64,000 bases of DNA, from assembly GCF_016680995.1 (NCBI RefSeq), contig NZ_JAEQMG010000048.1, positions 124,001 to 188,000 of the forward strand. Reading direction: 5' to 3'. Positions 50,524 through 59,486 of the stretch are shown one piece after another. Both the position numbers and the translations under genes were made by a program. Numbering within the stretch: position 1 is the first letter of the stretch; each line of letters starts with the position of its first letter. Origin of the DNA: Ruminococcus difficilis. Its GTDB lineage: Bacteria > Bacillota_A > Clostridia > Oscillospirales > Acutalibacteraceae. The notes beneath the pieces were generated by a model, which worked only from the letters and a program-made list of their open reading frames with translations, did not search any database and was not told the DNA's origin.

Positions 50524-52161
50524 TCAATCTTTCAATAAAATGGAATCCGTAAATATTTTATTGCCGGATTCATCAGCTACCGTTACGACCAATGTACCCG
50601 CTTTGGCAGATTTAGGGTCATCATACGAAAAGCTATACCATGACCATCCGTCCTTTAGAGCTTCCGAATAAACATAAGTTTCTTCTGTTTTATCAGGCTT
50701 AGTGATCTTGATTATCGGCTTGATTGTAGCGTTTTTCTTAGTACTCTTCAGTTTGAAATGATAATAGATAGTCTGATAGATCGAAACACTCGTCAACTTT
50801 GTCTTATTATCATCTTTTTTGATATTCCATGCCGTATCCGTCACCGACCATGAGCTGGATGAATTACCGGAAGACAACGTCGGCACTGTGGAAGCGTTAT
50901 TTTTATTGCTTGTGCCGGAAATGCTGCTGACAAGCGGTTTGACGATCACAACTCCCGCTATGATCAAAACCACCAGCACTGCCGCGACAACGCCGATAAT
51001 AACGCCGGCTTTACTCTTTTTCTTCGGCTTTGGCGCCTGCTGATTGGGTATCGGCATTTGATGCGTCGTGATCGGCTTTTGTACTTTTGCGGTTTTCCCG
51101 GTGACTTGGGTCTCGTCTGCGTATACCGTCGCGTTCGAATCAAATACGGCTTCGTCCGCATAGATGGTCGCGTTCGGATCCGCTGTTTGATTTGTATTTC
51201 CGATAGCGCTATCCGATGCACCGTTCCACAGTCGGAGCAGCTCTGTCATATTCCGGCATCGATCCTGCTGATGAACCGCCATACCGTGCATCAACACAGC
51301 TTCTTTCTGCGGGGTGATATCCGCACCGAGCGCGGAGGGCTTTTGCAGATTGTCTTCCACTACTCTGTCGAGCGCGTCATCGGGTGTTTTGCCTGTGATA
51401 CAGCGATAGATCGTCGCACACATCGCATAGACGTCCGTCCACGGCCCCTGTTTGCCGTTGCGACGATATTGTTCCATCGGTGCATAGCCCTTTTTGAGCA
51501 TAACGGACATAGAGCGATTATCGTCGATGTATTCTTTCGCGGCGCCGAAATCCATCAGCTTAAGCTGACCGTTTTTAAGCACCATGATATTATCAGGGCT
51601 GATATCACGGTGGATCACACCGGCCGCATGGATCTTTTCCAGCGTTTTGATTACGGGCTCGAGCATATGAAACGCCTCATCGGCGCTCAGCTTGTCGTGC
51701 ATTTTTAAATACTTCTGCAGTGTCTCGCCCCTGAGATATTCCATCACGAGATAGACCGTATCGTTTTCTTCGATAAAATCCGTCACCGACACAACGCCCG
51801 GTTCTTCACTGAACCTTGCGAGCGTTCTTGCCTCACTGAGAAAACGTTCTTTTCCGTGATTATAAAAATCCGTATCGTCTTTTGAGCTGACATACACCTC
51901 ATTGGTGCCCGTATTATCGCGATACGAAATGCCTCGGGGATAGTATTCCTTGACAGCAAATAAAGACCCTAACTTATTATCCCTCGTCAGATAGGTGATA
52001 CCGAATCCGCCTTCTCCGAGAACGCCTTCTACGCTGAATCTTCCACCGATCAAAGCCCCAACCGGCAGGTGGTGCGGCAACGGATCTATCAATACGACAG
52101 CGCCGCAATAGGGGCACTCAGCCGCGTTTCCTATTTCTTTATTACACTTTTTACAAACCAT
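50524..52161 (-). CDS. Membrane Ser/Thr protein kinase with N-terminal zinc ribbon
   Basis: A 545-residue kinase. A zinc ribbon comes first (Cys3, Cys6, Cys16, Cys19). The kinase domain has the glycine loop GEGGFG (49-54), Lys71 in AVKEYYP, the catalytic loop HRDISPDN with Asp186, and DFG Asp204. A linker with the repeated NAT(I/V)YADE motif may hold autophosphorylation sites. One membrane helix spans about 385-408, and a 135-residue outer domain follows. It resembles clostridial PknB-like kinases but lacks PASTA domains. No phosphatase gene is adjacent; the PP2C-like gene is 25 kb away and appears inactive. Confidence 0.92.
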   Translation of the reverse strand: MVCKKCNKEIGNAAECPYCGAVVLIDPLPHHLPVGALIGGRFSVEGVLGEGGFGITYLTRDNKLGSLFAVKEYYPRGISYRDNTGTNEVYVSSKDDTDFYNHGKERFLSEARTLARFSEEPGVVSVTDFIEENDTVYLVMEYLRGETLQKYLKMHDKLSADEAFHMLEPVIKTLEKIHAAGVIHRDISPDNIMVLKNGQLKLMDFGAAKEYIDDNRSMSVMLKKGYAPMEQYRRNGKQGPWTDVYAMCATIYRCITGKTPDDALDRVVEDNLQKPSALGADITPQKEAVLMHGMAVHQQDRCRNMTELLRLWNGASDSAIGNTNQTADPNATIYADEAVFDSNATVYADETQVTGKTAKVQKPITTHQMPIPNQQAPKPKKKSKAGVIIGVVAAVLVVLIIAGVVIVKPLVSSISGTSNKNNASTVPTLSSGNSSSSWSVTDTAWNIKKDDNKTKLTSVSIYQTIYYHFKLKSTKKNATIKPIIKITKPDKTEETYVYSEALKDGWSWYSFSYDDPKSAKAGTLVVTVADESGNKIFTDSILLKD

Positions 52162-52179
52162 AAAAACCCTCTGTTACAT

Positions 52180-52361
52180 GATACTGATCGGTTGGTCGTT
52201 TTACTTGATTGATACAATGCCTCGGTCGCCTCGTCTAAAGCGGCTTCTGCTGCTAAGACAGCAGGCACAAATGTCCGCATTACGGACATTTCCCTTAACA
52301 GGGGACTCTCCCCTTGTCCTTCGGACATTCCCCCAACGGGGTAACTATCCCAAAGGGAGCC
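52180..52361. repeat. Degenerate inverted-arm element, copy A4
   Basis: Contains GATTGATACAATGCCTC on the left, an ATGTCCG/CGGACAT hairpin, CCCCTTGTCC with its inverse, and the CCCAAAGGGAGCC edge typical of type A. It ends one base from the recN stop codon. Confidence 0.65.
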
Positions 52362-52362
52362 T

Positions 52363-54030
52363 TTACTCTTTTGCTGCTTCTAATAACTGTTTCGCGTGAT
52401 TGAGCGCGCTGTCGGTGATCTGTTCACCGCCGACGATCCGCGCGAGTTCTCTGACTCTACCCTCTTCATCTAACGAATCGACCTGCGTAAAGGTGCGCTC
52501 GTCATGCACGCTCTTGCTGATAAACAGGTGGTTATCGGCAAAGGCGGCGATCTGCGCCTGATGGGTCACGCACAGCACCTGGCTGTCGGCGGAAAGCTGA
52601 TGGAGCTTCTTGCCCACCCGATCGGCGGCAGAGCCGGAGATACCGGTGTCGATCTCGTCAAAGATCAAGGTCTGCACGAAATCCGCGCGGGACAGCACGG
52701 TCTTGATCGCGAGCATCATGCGCGACAGCTCACCGCCCGAGGCGATCTTGCTGACGGGCTTCGGTTCCTCACCGGGGTTGACAGAAATCAAAAATTCGAT
52801 CTTGTCGATACCGCGGGTGTTCATCTCGACCTCTTCGTGCCGGATCTCCAAACGAACGTCGGGCATCAGCAGAAACGCCATCTCGCGCTCCACGCTCTCA
52901 CGGAAGGTCTCGCAGACCTTTTTGCGAATGTCGGATAATTCTTTTGCGGAATGATAAGCGTTGTTATATAATTCTTCCCTGCGCTTTTCGAGCTGTTCGC
53001 GGTTGAACGCGTAATCGCTCAGGGCGTTTAATTCTTTTTTAGCATTATCGAGATAAGCGAGCATTTCTTCTTCGCTGTCGCCGTACTTGTGGCGCAGGCG
53101 GTACAAAAGGTCGAGCCGTTCTTCGATCTCTTCCAGACGGTGCGGATCGGCGTCGATGTCATCCATTGCGCCCTCCAGCTCGCGGGAGATCTCCTGCAAT
53201 TCGTACAGCGCGGAGGACAGCCGATCGGCAGCGCCCTCCAAGGTGCTCAGATACCGTGAAGCGTTCATCACGCTTGTCGCGGCGTCATCCGTCATGCGAA
53301 GCACGCCGTCCGCCTCGTCGTCGCCGTCCAGCGCGATACGCGCGCGCATCAGCTCCTTCGCGATCTTCTCACGATTCTGCAGGGCGTTACGCTCCTCGCT
53401 GAGCGCGTCATACTCGCCGACGGTGATGTCCGCGTCCTCGAGCTCCGTGATCTGGAACGACAGCAGATCCATCCGTCTGAGGCGCTCACTCTCGTCGGTG
53501 TCGGCGGAGTTGAGCTCCTCTTCGACCGCTTTCAGTTCACGGTAGAGCCCACGATAAGCGGCAAGCCGCTCTCCGATATCCGCGAGCGCGTCGATATAGA
53601 CGATGTGCAAAGCGGGGTTCATCAGCTCGAGGTTGTCGTTCTGACCGTGGATGTTGATCAGATACTCGCCCAGCTCCTTCAGCGCGGCGACCGTCGCGGG
53701 GCGGGAGTTGATACGGCAGGTATTCTTGCCCGATACGGACAACTCGCGCGAGAGGATCAGCGAACCGTCCTCGGCGGAATAGCCCATCGCGCCGAGCTTT
53801 TTATGCACCAGCTCGGAGAGCTCCTCAAAGGTCGCGCTGACATAAGCGGCGTCGGCTCCCGTGCGGATCATCCCGCGTGACGAGCGCTTGCCGAGCACGG
53901 CGTTGATCGCGTCGATCACGATGCTCTTACCCGCGCCGGTCTCTCCGGTCAGCACATTCAGACCGTTTGTAAAATCAATATTACTTTTTTCGATAACCGC
54001 TATATTCTCGATATATAGGTTAGTCAGCAT
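52363..54030 (-). CDS. recN: DNA repair protein RecN
   Basis: A 555-residue SMC-like ATPase in double-strand break repair. The N-terminal half has LTNLYIENIAVIEKSNIDF and Walker A GETGAGKSIVIDAI. Long coiled coils with a short central break follow. The C-terminal half has SIASGGELSRMMLAIK (signature) and LIFDEIDTGISGSAA (Walker B), and the closing H-motif VTHQAQIAAFAD. It is last gene of the hprK-recN run and is followed by a repeat element one base after its stop. Confidence 0.96.
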   Translation of the reverse strand: MLTNLYIENIAVIEKSNIDFTNGLNVLTGETGAGKSIVIDAINAVLGKRSSRGMIRTGADAAYVSATFEELSELVHKKLGAMGYSAEDGSLILSRELSVSGKNTCRINSRPATVAALKELGEYLINIHGQNDNLELMNPALHIVYIDALADIGERLAAYRGLYRELKAVEEELNSADTDESERLRRMDLLSFQITELEDADITVGEYDALSEERNALQNREKIAKELMRARIALDGDDEADGVLRMTDDAATSVMNASRYLSTLEGAADRLSSALYELQEISRELEGAMDDIDADPHRLEEIEERLDLLYRLRHKYGDSEEEMLAYLDNAKKELNALSDYAFNREQLEKRREELYNNAYHSAKELSDIRKKVCETFRESVEREMAFLLMPDVRLEIRHEEVEMNTRGIDKIEFLISVNPGEEPKPVSKIASGGELSRMMLAIKTVLSRADFVQTLIFDEIDTGISGSAADRVGKKLHQLSADSQVLCVTHQAQIAAFADNHLFISKSVHDERTFTQVDSLDEEGRVRELARIVGGEQITDSALNHAKQLLEAAKE

Positions 54031-54088
54031 ATGTTCTTCCTTCTATGTGATATCCTGCGGTGATACCGCCGTGGATGAATGGATCGGT

Positions 54089-54544
54089 TTATGAAAGAAA
54101 GGTTTTGAATTCCTCACAGCAGACAACGGCTTGCTCCGCGTCCTTGCAGATGACGAGGATGGTGTCCTCACCCGCTAAAGTACCGAGGACCATATCAAAG
54201 GACATCATGTCCAGCGCGGCACACGCCGCCTGAGCCATGCCGCTGAAGGTCTTGACCACAACGATGTTCGCGGCGTTGTCCACCGAGATAACAGAGGAGG
54301 AGAAGATGGTTCTGAAATTGTTTTTTGCGCCCTTTTCGGAGCTGGGCGACGCCTGATAACGATACTTGCCGTCGGGCAAGAGGGTCTTCGTCAGGCGAAG
54401 CTGCTTGATATCGCGGGAGACGGTAGACTGTGTCACATCATAGCCTTCCTTGCGCAAATAATCGATCAATTCTTCCTGGGTCGTGATCGGATACTTGTTG
54501 ATCAGCTCCAAAATTTTGTTGTGTCTTGTCGTTTTCATTTCCAT
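54089..54544 (-). CDS. argR: Arginine repressor ArgR
   Basis: A 151-residue ArgR/AhrC. The N-terminal winged helix includes NKYPITTQEELIDYLRKEG and VTQSTVSRDIKQLRL, the recognition helix. The C-terminal trimer and arginine domain has GTLAGEDTILVICKD, with the G-T-x-A-G-D-D arginine site read here as GTLAGED. The ATG at 54544 overlaps the nadK stop by one base and has AAAGGAG five bases upstream. The argR-recN order downstream of nadK is typical for Firmicutes. Confidence 0.96.
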   Translation of the reverse strand: MEMKTTRHNKILELINKYPITTQEELIDYLRKEGYDVTQSTVSRDIKQLRLTKTLLPDGKYRYQASPSSEKGAKNNFRTIFSSSVISVDNAANIVVVKTFSGMAQAACAALDMMSFDMVLGTLAGEDTILVICKDAEQAVVCCEEFKTFLS

Positions 54545-55383
54545 TAGAACTCCTTTAGTTTTTCGTTGAGAAGCGTATAAAAATTCTTCTCTTTCAAAAT
54601 AATCAACTGTAACGCCTTCGGTGATCTTCTCACCGTAATCATATCGTCAGAGGAGATAGGGATGTGGTTCTGACCGTCCACCGTCATGTAGCATTTGAGG
54701 GTAGACTCGGGGTGGACGCGCGCGGACAGCACAGCGTCCTCAGTAAAGACCACCTGCCGCGACGTCAGTGCGTGCGGACAGATGGGTGTGAGCAGGATAC
54801 AGTTCATATCCGGCTCGATGACGGGACCGCCGGCAGAGAAGGAATATGCCGTTGAGCCCGTGGGGGTGGAAAACATCATGCCGTCGGCACGATAAGAGAT
54901 GATCCTCTCGCCGTTGAGCTCCACCGAGATATCGACCATATTCGCGAGGGTGTCGCGATGGATCACCGCTTCATTCACCGCGGTCATGCTGCGCTTTTCA
55001 CCGTCCTTGTCCACAGTGATCTCGAGCAACATCCGCTTCTGGACGCGATATTCTCCGGTCACGAGCTTTTTGAGCTCATCCATCTCGTCGGGTTCGATGT
55101 TGGCGACAAAGCCGAGCCTGCCGAGATTGATGCCTAAGAGAGGCTTTTCATATAAGGCGGCGAATTTCGCGTTATGGATGATGGTGCCGTCGCCGCCGAC
55201 CGTCACCGCGATATCACAGGCGCGGATGATCTGTTCAGCCGAGGTCATCACCGTCGTCCCCGCTACGGGACAATCCTCGCAGGACAGCAGCTCGACGTCA
55301 TACGGCTCAAGCGCCTTGACGGCACGCTGTGCCGCGTCCATGGCGAGCGCCTTGTCTTTGTTGACTATCAGGGATATTTTCAT
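54544..55383 (-). CDS. nadK: NAD kinase
   Basis: A 279-residue ATP-NAD kinase making NADP. Motifs: TVGGDGTIIHNAK (GGDG), GINLGRLGFVAN, NEAVIHRD, ADGMMFSTPTGSTAYSFSAGG and the C-terminal PICPHALTSR. All catalytic features are present. The ATG at 55383 (MKISLIVNKDK) follows GGGGGAACAT and matches homologue starts; the frame upstream to 55431 lacks support. Located 70 bases after tlyA and overlapping argR. Confidence 0.94.
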   Translation of the reverse strand: MKISLIVNKDKALAMDAAQRAVKALEPYDVELLSCEDCPVAGTTVMTSAEQIIRACDIAVTVGGDGTIIHNAKFAALYEKPLLGINLGRLGFVANIEPDEMDELKKLVTGEYRVQKRMLLEITVDKDGEKRSMTAVNEAVIHRDTLANMVDISVELNGERIISYRADGMMFSTPTGSTAYSFSAGGPVIEPDMNCILLTPICPHALTSRQVVFTEDAVLSARVHPESTLKCYMTVDGQNHIPISSDDMITVRRSPKALQLIILKEKNFYTLLNEKLKEF

Positions 55384-55454
55384 ATGTTCCCCCAATGCTT
55401 TTGATGTCGCTGATACGGCATGAGCCATCATGCCTGTTTTAACAGCATCGATAT

Positions 55455-56258
55455 TTATTGATCGAGCGCCTCGTGTGACGCGCTTACCACCTCGGCGGCA
55501 GTTGTCGCGAGAAGGTTTTCGGGCGTATCACAGCGCTTGATATACAGTAAGTATTCGATATTTCCCTGCGGTCCCTTGATGGGTGAATAATCCAGTCCGC
55601 AGACGGAAAAACCGTTTTGCAGGCAGAAGTCGATGATCTCCTGCACCACGCTTTGGTGCACCTTGCGGTCGCGCACCACGCCGTTTTTGCCGACGTTCTC
55701 GCGCCCTGCCTCAAACTGCGGCTTGATCAGACAGACCGCCTGAGCGTCATCGGCGCAAACGCCGCGCGCCGCGGGCAGGATCAGCTTGAGCGAGATAAAG
55801 GCGACGTCGACGGAAAAGAAATCCACCGCCTCGGGAACCTGCTCCGTGGTAACATAGCGCATGTTGGTGCGCTCGAGATTCACGACGCGTTCATCGTTGC
55901 GCAGCTTCCACGCCAGCTGACCGTAGCCGACGTCAACGGCATAGACCTTTTTGGCGCCGTTTTGGAGCATACAATCGGTGAAGCCGCCGGTAGAAGCGCC
56001 GATATCCATCGTCACCTTGCCGTCGAGCGAGATCGGAAAGACCTCCATCGCCTTTTCGAGCTTATAACCGCCGCGCGAAACATAGCGCATACGATTGTCT
56101 CGCACCTCAACGGCGGCGTTCTCGTCATAGCTCGAGCCCGCCTTATCCGCCTTTTGGTTATTGACGTAGACACAGCCCGACATGATGACCGCCTTTGCCT
56201 TTTCACGGCTTTCAAAAAAGCCCTTTTCCACTAACAGGACATCCAGTCGTTTCTTCAT
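55455..56258 (-). CDS. tlyA: TlyA family rRNA 2'-O-methyltransferase
   Basis: A 267-residue protein: an S4 RNA-binding domain (KKRLDVLLVEKGFFESREKAKAVIMSG, quoted in part as RLDVLLVEKGFFESRE), then an FtsJ-like methyltransferase with motif I MDIGASTGGFTDCML, the VDVGYGQLAWKLR segment and the post-domain IKPQFEAGRENVGK. TlyA methylates ribose in 16S and 23S rRNA; in mycobacteria this gives capreomycin sensitivity. Its start overlaps the stop of dxs by four bases. Confidence 0.94.
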   Translation of the reverse strand: MKKRLDVLLVEKGFFESREKAKAVIMSGCVYVNNQKADKAGSSYDENAAVEVRDNRMRYVSRGGYKLEKAMEVFPISLDGKVTMDIGASTGGFTDCMLQNGAKKVYAVDVGYGQLAWKLRNDERVVNLERTNMRYVTTEQVPEAVDFFSVDVAFISLKLILPAARGVCADDAQAVCLIKPQFEAGRENVGKNGVVRDRKVHQSVVQEIIDFCLQNGFSVCGLDYSPIKGPQGNIEYLLYIKRCDTPENLLATTAAEVVSASHEALDQ

Positions 56259-58123
56259 CCGCTCACCTCTTCCCTTTGCTGAACGGAACGCGCCATCGAC
56301 TGAGCGTCAAAGCCGAGGGCTTGGAGCGAATTTTTCACTGACGCGTGCTGTACATAGGCATCATCAACAGCGCACACCCGATAGCTGCCGCTGTAGTTTT
56401 GCAGATCGAGCATATCGCGGAAACGATCGGCGACCGAGCCGCTGCGCATGCCCTCTTCAAAGAAATGTATCTTCGGGAAACCGGAAGCCAGCTTGACCGC
56501 CCGTTCATCGATCGGCTTGATGCGGCACAGCTTCATGATGCAGAGCTCTCCGCCCTGCTCCTTAACGATCTGTCGAGCCGCGACCGCCTCGTTGAACAAT
56601 CTGCCGTAGGTGATGAGCAGGGTATCGGCGTCACGATCTCCGCAGATCTCATAATCGATGTTCTCTCTGCTGTAGCCTTCGGGCTTTTTGCCCTCTCCGC
56701 CGCGCGGATATCGCACCGCGACAAGTCCTTTATCCTCAAACAGCGCCGTTGTCAGCGCGTTTTCCAAGCCGTCGAAATAGCACGGCGAATAGATCGTGGT
56801 ATCGGGGATCGCGTTGAGCATCGACACATCAAACAAGCCCTGATGGGTCTCGCCGTCCTCGCCGACCACACCGGCGCGGTCGACGCCGAGCACCAGATGG
56901 GCGTTCTGCATGGACACATCGTGGATCAGCTGGTCATAGCCGCGCTGTAAGAAGGTCGAATACACCGCAAACACCGGCAGCATCCCGTTGACCGCCAATC
57001 CCGCCGCGAAGGTGACCGCGTGTTCCTCGGCGATGCCGACGTCAAAGAAACGGTCTCTATATTGCTTGGAGAAGTCCATCAAACCGGTACCGGTACGCAT
57101 CGCGGCGGTCACCGCGCAGACGCGCTGATCGGTCTCGGCAAGCTCGCATAGCTTTTCGCCGAATACGGCGGAGAAGTTTTTGTCGGAGCTGATCGGCTCA
57201 CCGGTGTCGACGTTGAAGGAGCCGACGCCGTGGTAGGACGCGGAATCATCCTCCGCGTACTTATAGCCTTTGCCCTTTTTGGTCACGACATGGAGCAGGG
57301 CGGGATCCTTGGACTGCTTGACCGTGTTCAGCGCGTTCATCAGATCTTCCATGTTATGACCGTCGACAGGGCCGTAGTAGGACAACCCCAGCTTATCAAA
57401 AATAGTGTGACGGTACATCACATGCTTGACCTTGGACTTGGAGCGCTTGAGCAGATTGCCGATCGGCCTGCCTAACAGCGGGATCTTCGACAATGTATGC
57501 TCGGTACCGCGCTTTAAGCGGCGATACCACGGCTGCATCCGTATCGAGGAAAGATACCGCGCCATCGCGCCGACATTGCGGCTGATGGACATGCGGTTAT
57601 CGTTGAGTATCACGATAAAATTCTTTTTGTGCTGACCGGCATTGTTGAGGCCTTCATAGGCCATGCCGCCCGTCAGCGAGCCGTCGCCGATCACGGCGAT
57701 CGTATAGGAAGGATCTCCCGCCAGCAGCTTCGCCTTCGCGATGCCGAGCGCCGCGGAGATCGAGGTGGAGGCATGACCCGCGTTGAACGCGTCATACTCG
57801 CTCTCGCATCGCTTCGGAAAGCCCGATAACCCGCCCTCACGGCGGATCGTGTCGATCTCGTGATAGCGACCCGTGAGCATCTTATGGGTATAGCTCTGGT
57901 GTCCGACGTCGAACACGATGCTGTCGGCGGGGCAGTCGAAGACCCGATGCATCGCCACCGTCAGCTCCACCACACCGAGGTTGGAGGACAGATGGCCGCC
58001 GTTGACCGACACCACGTCGATGAGCTTTTCGCGGATCTCGTCGCACAGCTGGTCGAGCTGCTCCGCGGAAAGCGCCTTGACGTCGGCGGGAGATTCAATT
58101 TTTGACAAAATCTCGTATGACAT
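56255..58123 (-). CDS. dxs: 1-deoxy-D-xylulose-5-phosphate synthase
   Basis: A 622-residue thiamine-diphosphate enzyme that condenses pyruvate and glyceraldehyde-3-phosphate, the first step of the MEP isoprenoid pathway. Features: HLSSNLGVVELTVAMHRVF, GHQSYTHKMLTGR, the TPP motif GDGSLTGGMAYEGLNNAG, ILNDNRMSIS, the pyrimidine-domain FDVGIAEEHAVTFAAGLA and the C-terminal transketolase part. The length is normal. AGG is the only ribosome-site remnant. A 175-bp gap without a recognisable element separates it from ispA. Confidence 0.97.
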   Translation of the reverse strand: MSYEILSKIESPADVKALSAEQLDQLCDEIREKLIDVVSVNGGHLSSNLGVVELTVAMHRVFDCPADSIVFDVGHQSYTHKMLTGRYHEIDTIRREGGLSGFPKRCESEYDAFNAGHASTSISAALGIAKAKLLAGDPSYTIAVIGDGSLTGGMAYEGLNNAGQHKKNFIVILNDNRMSISRNVGAMARYLSSIRMQPWYRRLKRGTEHTLSKIPLLGRPIGNLLKRSKSKVKHVMYRHTIFDKLGLSYYGPVDGHNMEDLMNALNTVKQSKDPALLHVVTKKGKGYKYAEDDSASYHGVGSFNVDTGEPISSDKNFSAVFGEKLCELAETDQRVCAVTAAMRTGTGLMDFSKQYRDRFFDVGIAEEHAVTFAAGLAVNGMLPVFAVYSTFLQRGYDQLIHDVSMQNAHLVLGVDRAGVVGEDGETHQGLFDVSMLNAIPDTTIYSPCYFDGLENALTTALFEDKGLVAVRYPRGGEGKKPEGYSRENIDYEICGDRDADTLLITYGRLFNEAVAARQIVKEQGGELCIMKLCRIKPIDERAVKLASGFPKIHFFEEGMRSGSVADRFRDMLDLQNYSGSYRVCAVDDAYVQHASVKNSLQALGFDAQSMARSVQQREEVSG

Positions 58124-58298
58124 AATGAACCTGATTGCTTATGCAAAATGTATGTACGGTAACCGGAAAACCATATCCGATATACCGAACCCAATTAACC
58201 TTAATTACAAATCTCACCGTAAAAACGGGAAAAACCTGCAACGGCGCGTCATCAATGCCGCACCCTGCAAATTGTCGTTCCTTAAAACGGCAGAATCA
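58124..58298. other. Gap between ispA and dxs
   Basis: 175 bp without a coding frame that I can support, terminator or known element. An ATCCGATATACCGAA segment and ACGG/CCGT words give only weak hairpins. Confidence 0.5.
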
Positions 58299-59171
58299 TT
58301 ATTTCTTTCTGTTCGCCAACGCGACGGCGAAATCAGCCAGATCCTTGGTATCGCCGTCGAATACCGACAACGCGTCGATCGCTTCTTCGGTGAGCCATTC
58401 GACCGTCTCGCGACAGCGCTCGATCCCGAGCAGTGACATAAAGGTGTTTTTCTCATTGTCAACGTCACTGCCGATCGGCTTGCCGAGCTCTTCGGCGGTC
58501 GAGGTCACATCGAGGATGTCATCCACGATCTGGAACGCCAGACCGATGGCATGAGCGTACCTCTCGGCGGCGGCGATCTTCTCTTCCTCCGCGCCCGCGA
58601 CGACACAGCCCATCATGCAGGCGGCCTCGATCAGATTGGCGGTCTTTTTCTCCTCCATGAGGCGGACGAGCTCGATCCCGACGGTTTGATGCTCCATCGA
58701 CAGATCGATCACCTGACCGCCCACCATGCCGAGCAAGCCCGATTTTTCCGCTAAGATACGCGCGGCGCGGGCGGCTCTTGCTCCGCCGACCGCGGCTACC
58801 GCCTCGTCGCTGAGCATCGCGGCGTACGCCATACTCTGCAAGGCGTCACCCGCCAACAGGGCGATATCCTCGCCGAACACCTTATGATTCGCGGGTTGTC
58901 CGCGTCTGAAATCATCGTCGTCCATGCAGGGCAGATCGTCATGGATCAGTGAATAGGTATGTACCATTTCCACCGCGCACGCGAACGGCATCGCGGCGTC
59001 GACCGATCCGCCGCATAATTCGGCGAACGCCAGCGTCAGCGAGGGTCGCACACGCTTGCCCTTCAGATTCAGCGAATAGCGCACCGCGTCGACCAGCTGT
59101 TGTTCCGCCACCTTTTCCTGCGGGATGTACCGCTCAATGGCGGCTTCTATTTCTTTGATATGATCTTTCAT
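58299..59171 (-). CDS. ispA: Polyprenyl (farnesyl) diphosphate synthase
   Basis: A 290-residue trans-prenyltransferase. The first aspartate-rich motif is DDLPCMDDDDFRRG (D-D-x4-D), the second FQIVDDILD. Two small residues before the first motif (HTYSLIHDD) suit a short C15 product, so farnesyl diphosphate synthase is most likely. Its start overlaps xseB's stop by four bases. With dxs downstream it supplies precursors for undecaprenyl phosphate and quinones. Confidence 0.94.
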   Translation of the reverse strand: MKDHIKEIEAAIERYIPQEKVAEQQLVDAVRYSLNLKGKRVRPSLTLAFAELCGGSVDAAMPFACAVEMVHTYSLIHDDLPCMDDDDFRRGQPANHKVFGEDIALLAGDALQSMAYAAMLSDEAVAAVGGARAARAARILAEKSGLLGMVGGQVIDLSMEHQTVGIELVRLMEEKKTANLIEAACMMGCVVAGAEEEKIAAAERYAHAIGLAFQIVDDILDVTSTAEELGKPIGSDVDNEKNTFMSLLGIERCRETVEWLTEEAIDALSVFDGDTKDLADFAVALANRKK

Positions 59172-59413
59172 GCTTCTTCCTCAAAAATCTTGTCACCGCT
59201 GTCCTTGAGCTGTGCGATGCGTTCGTTGATATCGGTGATCTGCATCTTTGCCTCGTCGAGCTTTCGGCGGCAAAACAGCACCAGACGGCACGCCTTCTCA
59301 TATAAAGCGATGTTATCTTCGATCTTGTTCTTCGGATCTTCGAGCTGCGCTACGACCTCACGCAGTGCGGTGTAGGCTTCTTCAAAATCCATTTTATCGT
59401 TCAATTCTTTCAT
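59168..59413 (-). CDS. xseB: Exodeoxyribonuclease VII small subunit
   Basis: An 81-residue helical protein: DFEEAYTALREVVAQLED and IALYEKACRLVLFCRRKLDEA, the XseB pattern (L-E-x-I-V-x-x-L-E and S-L-x-x-Y-E-x-G). It forms exonuclease VII with XseA. The large subunit gene, usually directly upstream, is not in this window. The ATG at 59413 has GAGGAAAG upstream; the longer frame runs into a repeat element. Confidence 0.92.
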   Translation of the reverse strand: MKELNDKMDFEEAYTALREVVAQLEDPKNKIEDNIALYEKACRLVLFCRRKLDEAKMQITDINERIAQLKDSGDKIFEEEA

Positions 59414-59429
59414 GGGCTTTCCTCTTTCA

Positions 59430-59477
59430 GTAGGGATGACCAATGGTCATCCGCGGACGAGCAATGCTCGTCCCTAC
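59430..59477. repeat. Imperfect palindromic element GTAGGGA...TCCCTAC
   Basis: GTAGGGATGACCAATGGTCA then TCCGCGGACGAGCAATGCTC and GTCCCTAC: two inner hairpins (GACCAATGGTC, GAGCAATGCTC) inside a GTAGGGA/TCCCTAC outer pair. This type is common between genes in many bacteria. It lies between whiA and xseB. Confidence 0.8.
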
Positions 59478-59486
59478 AATAAGTAT

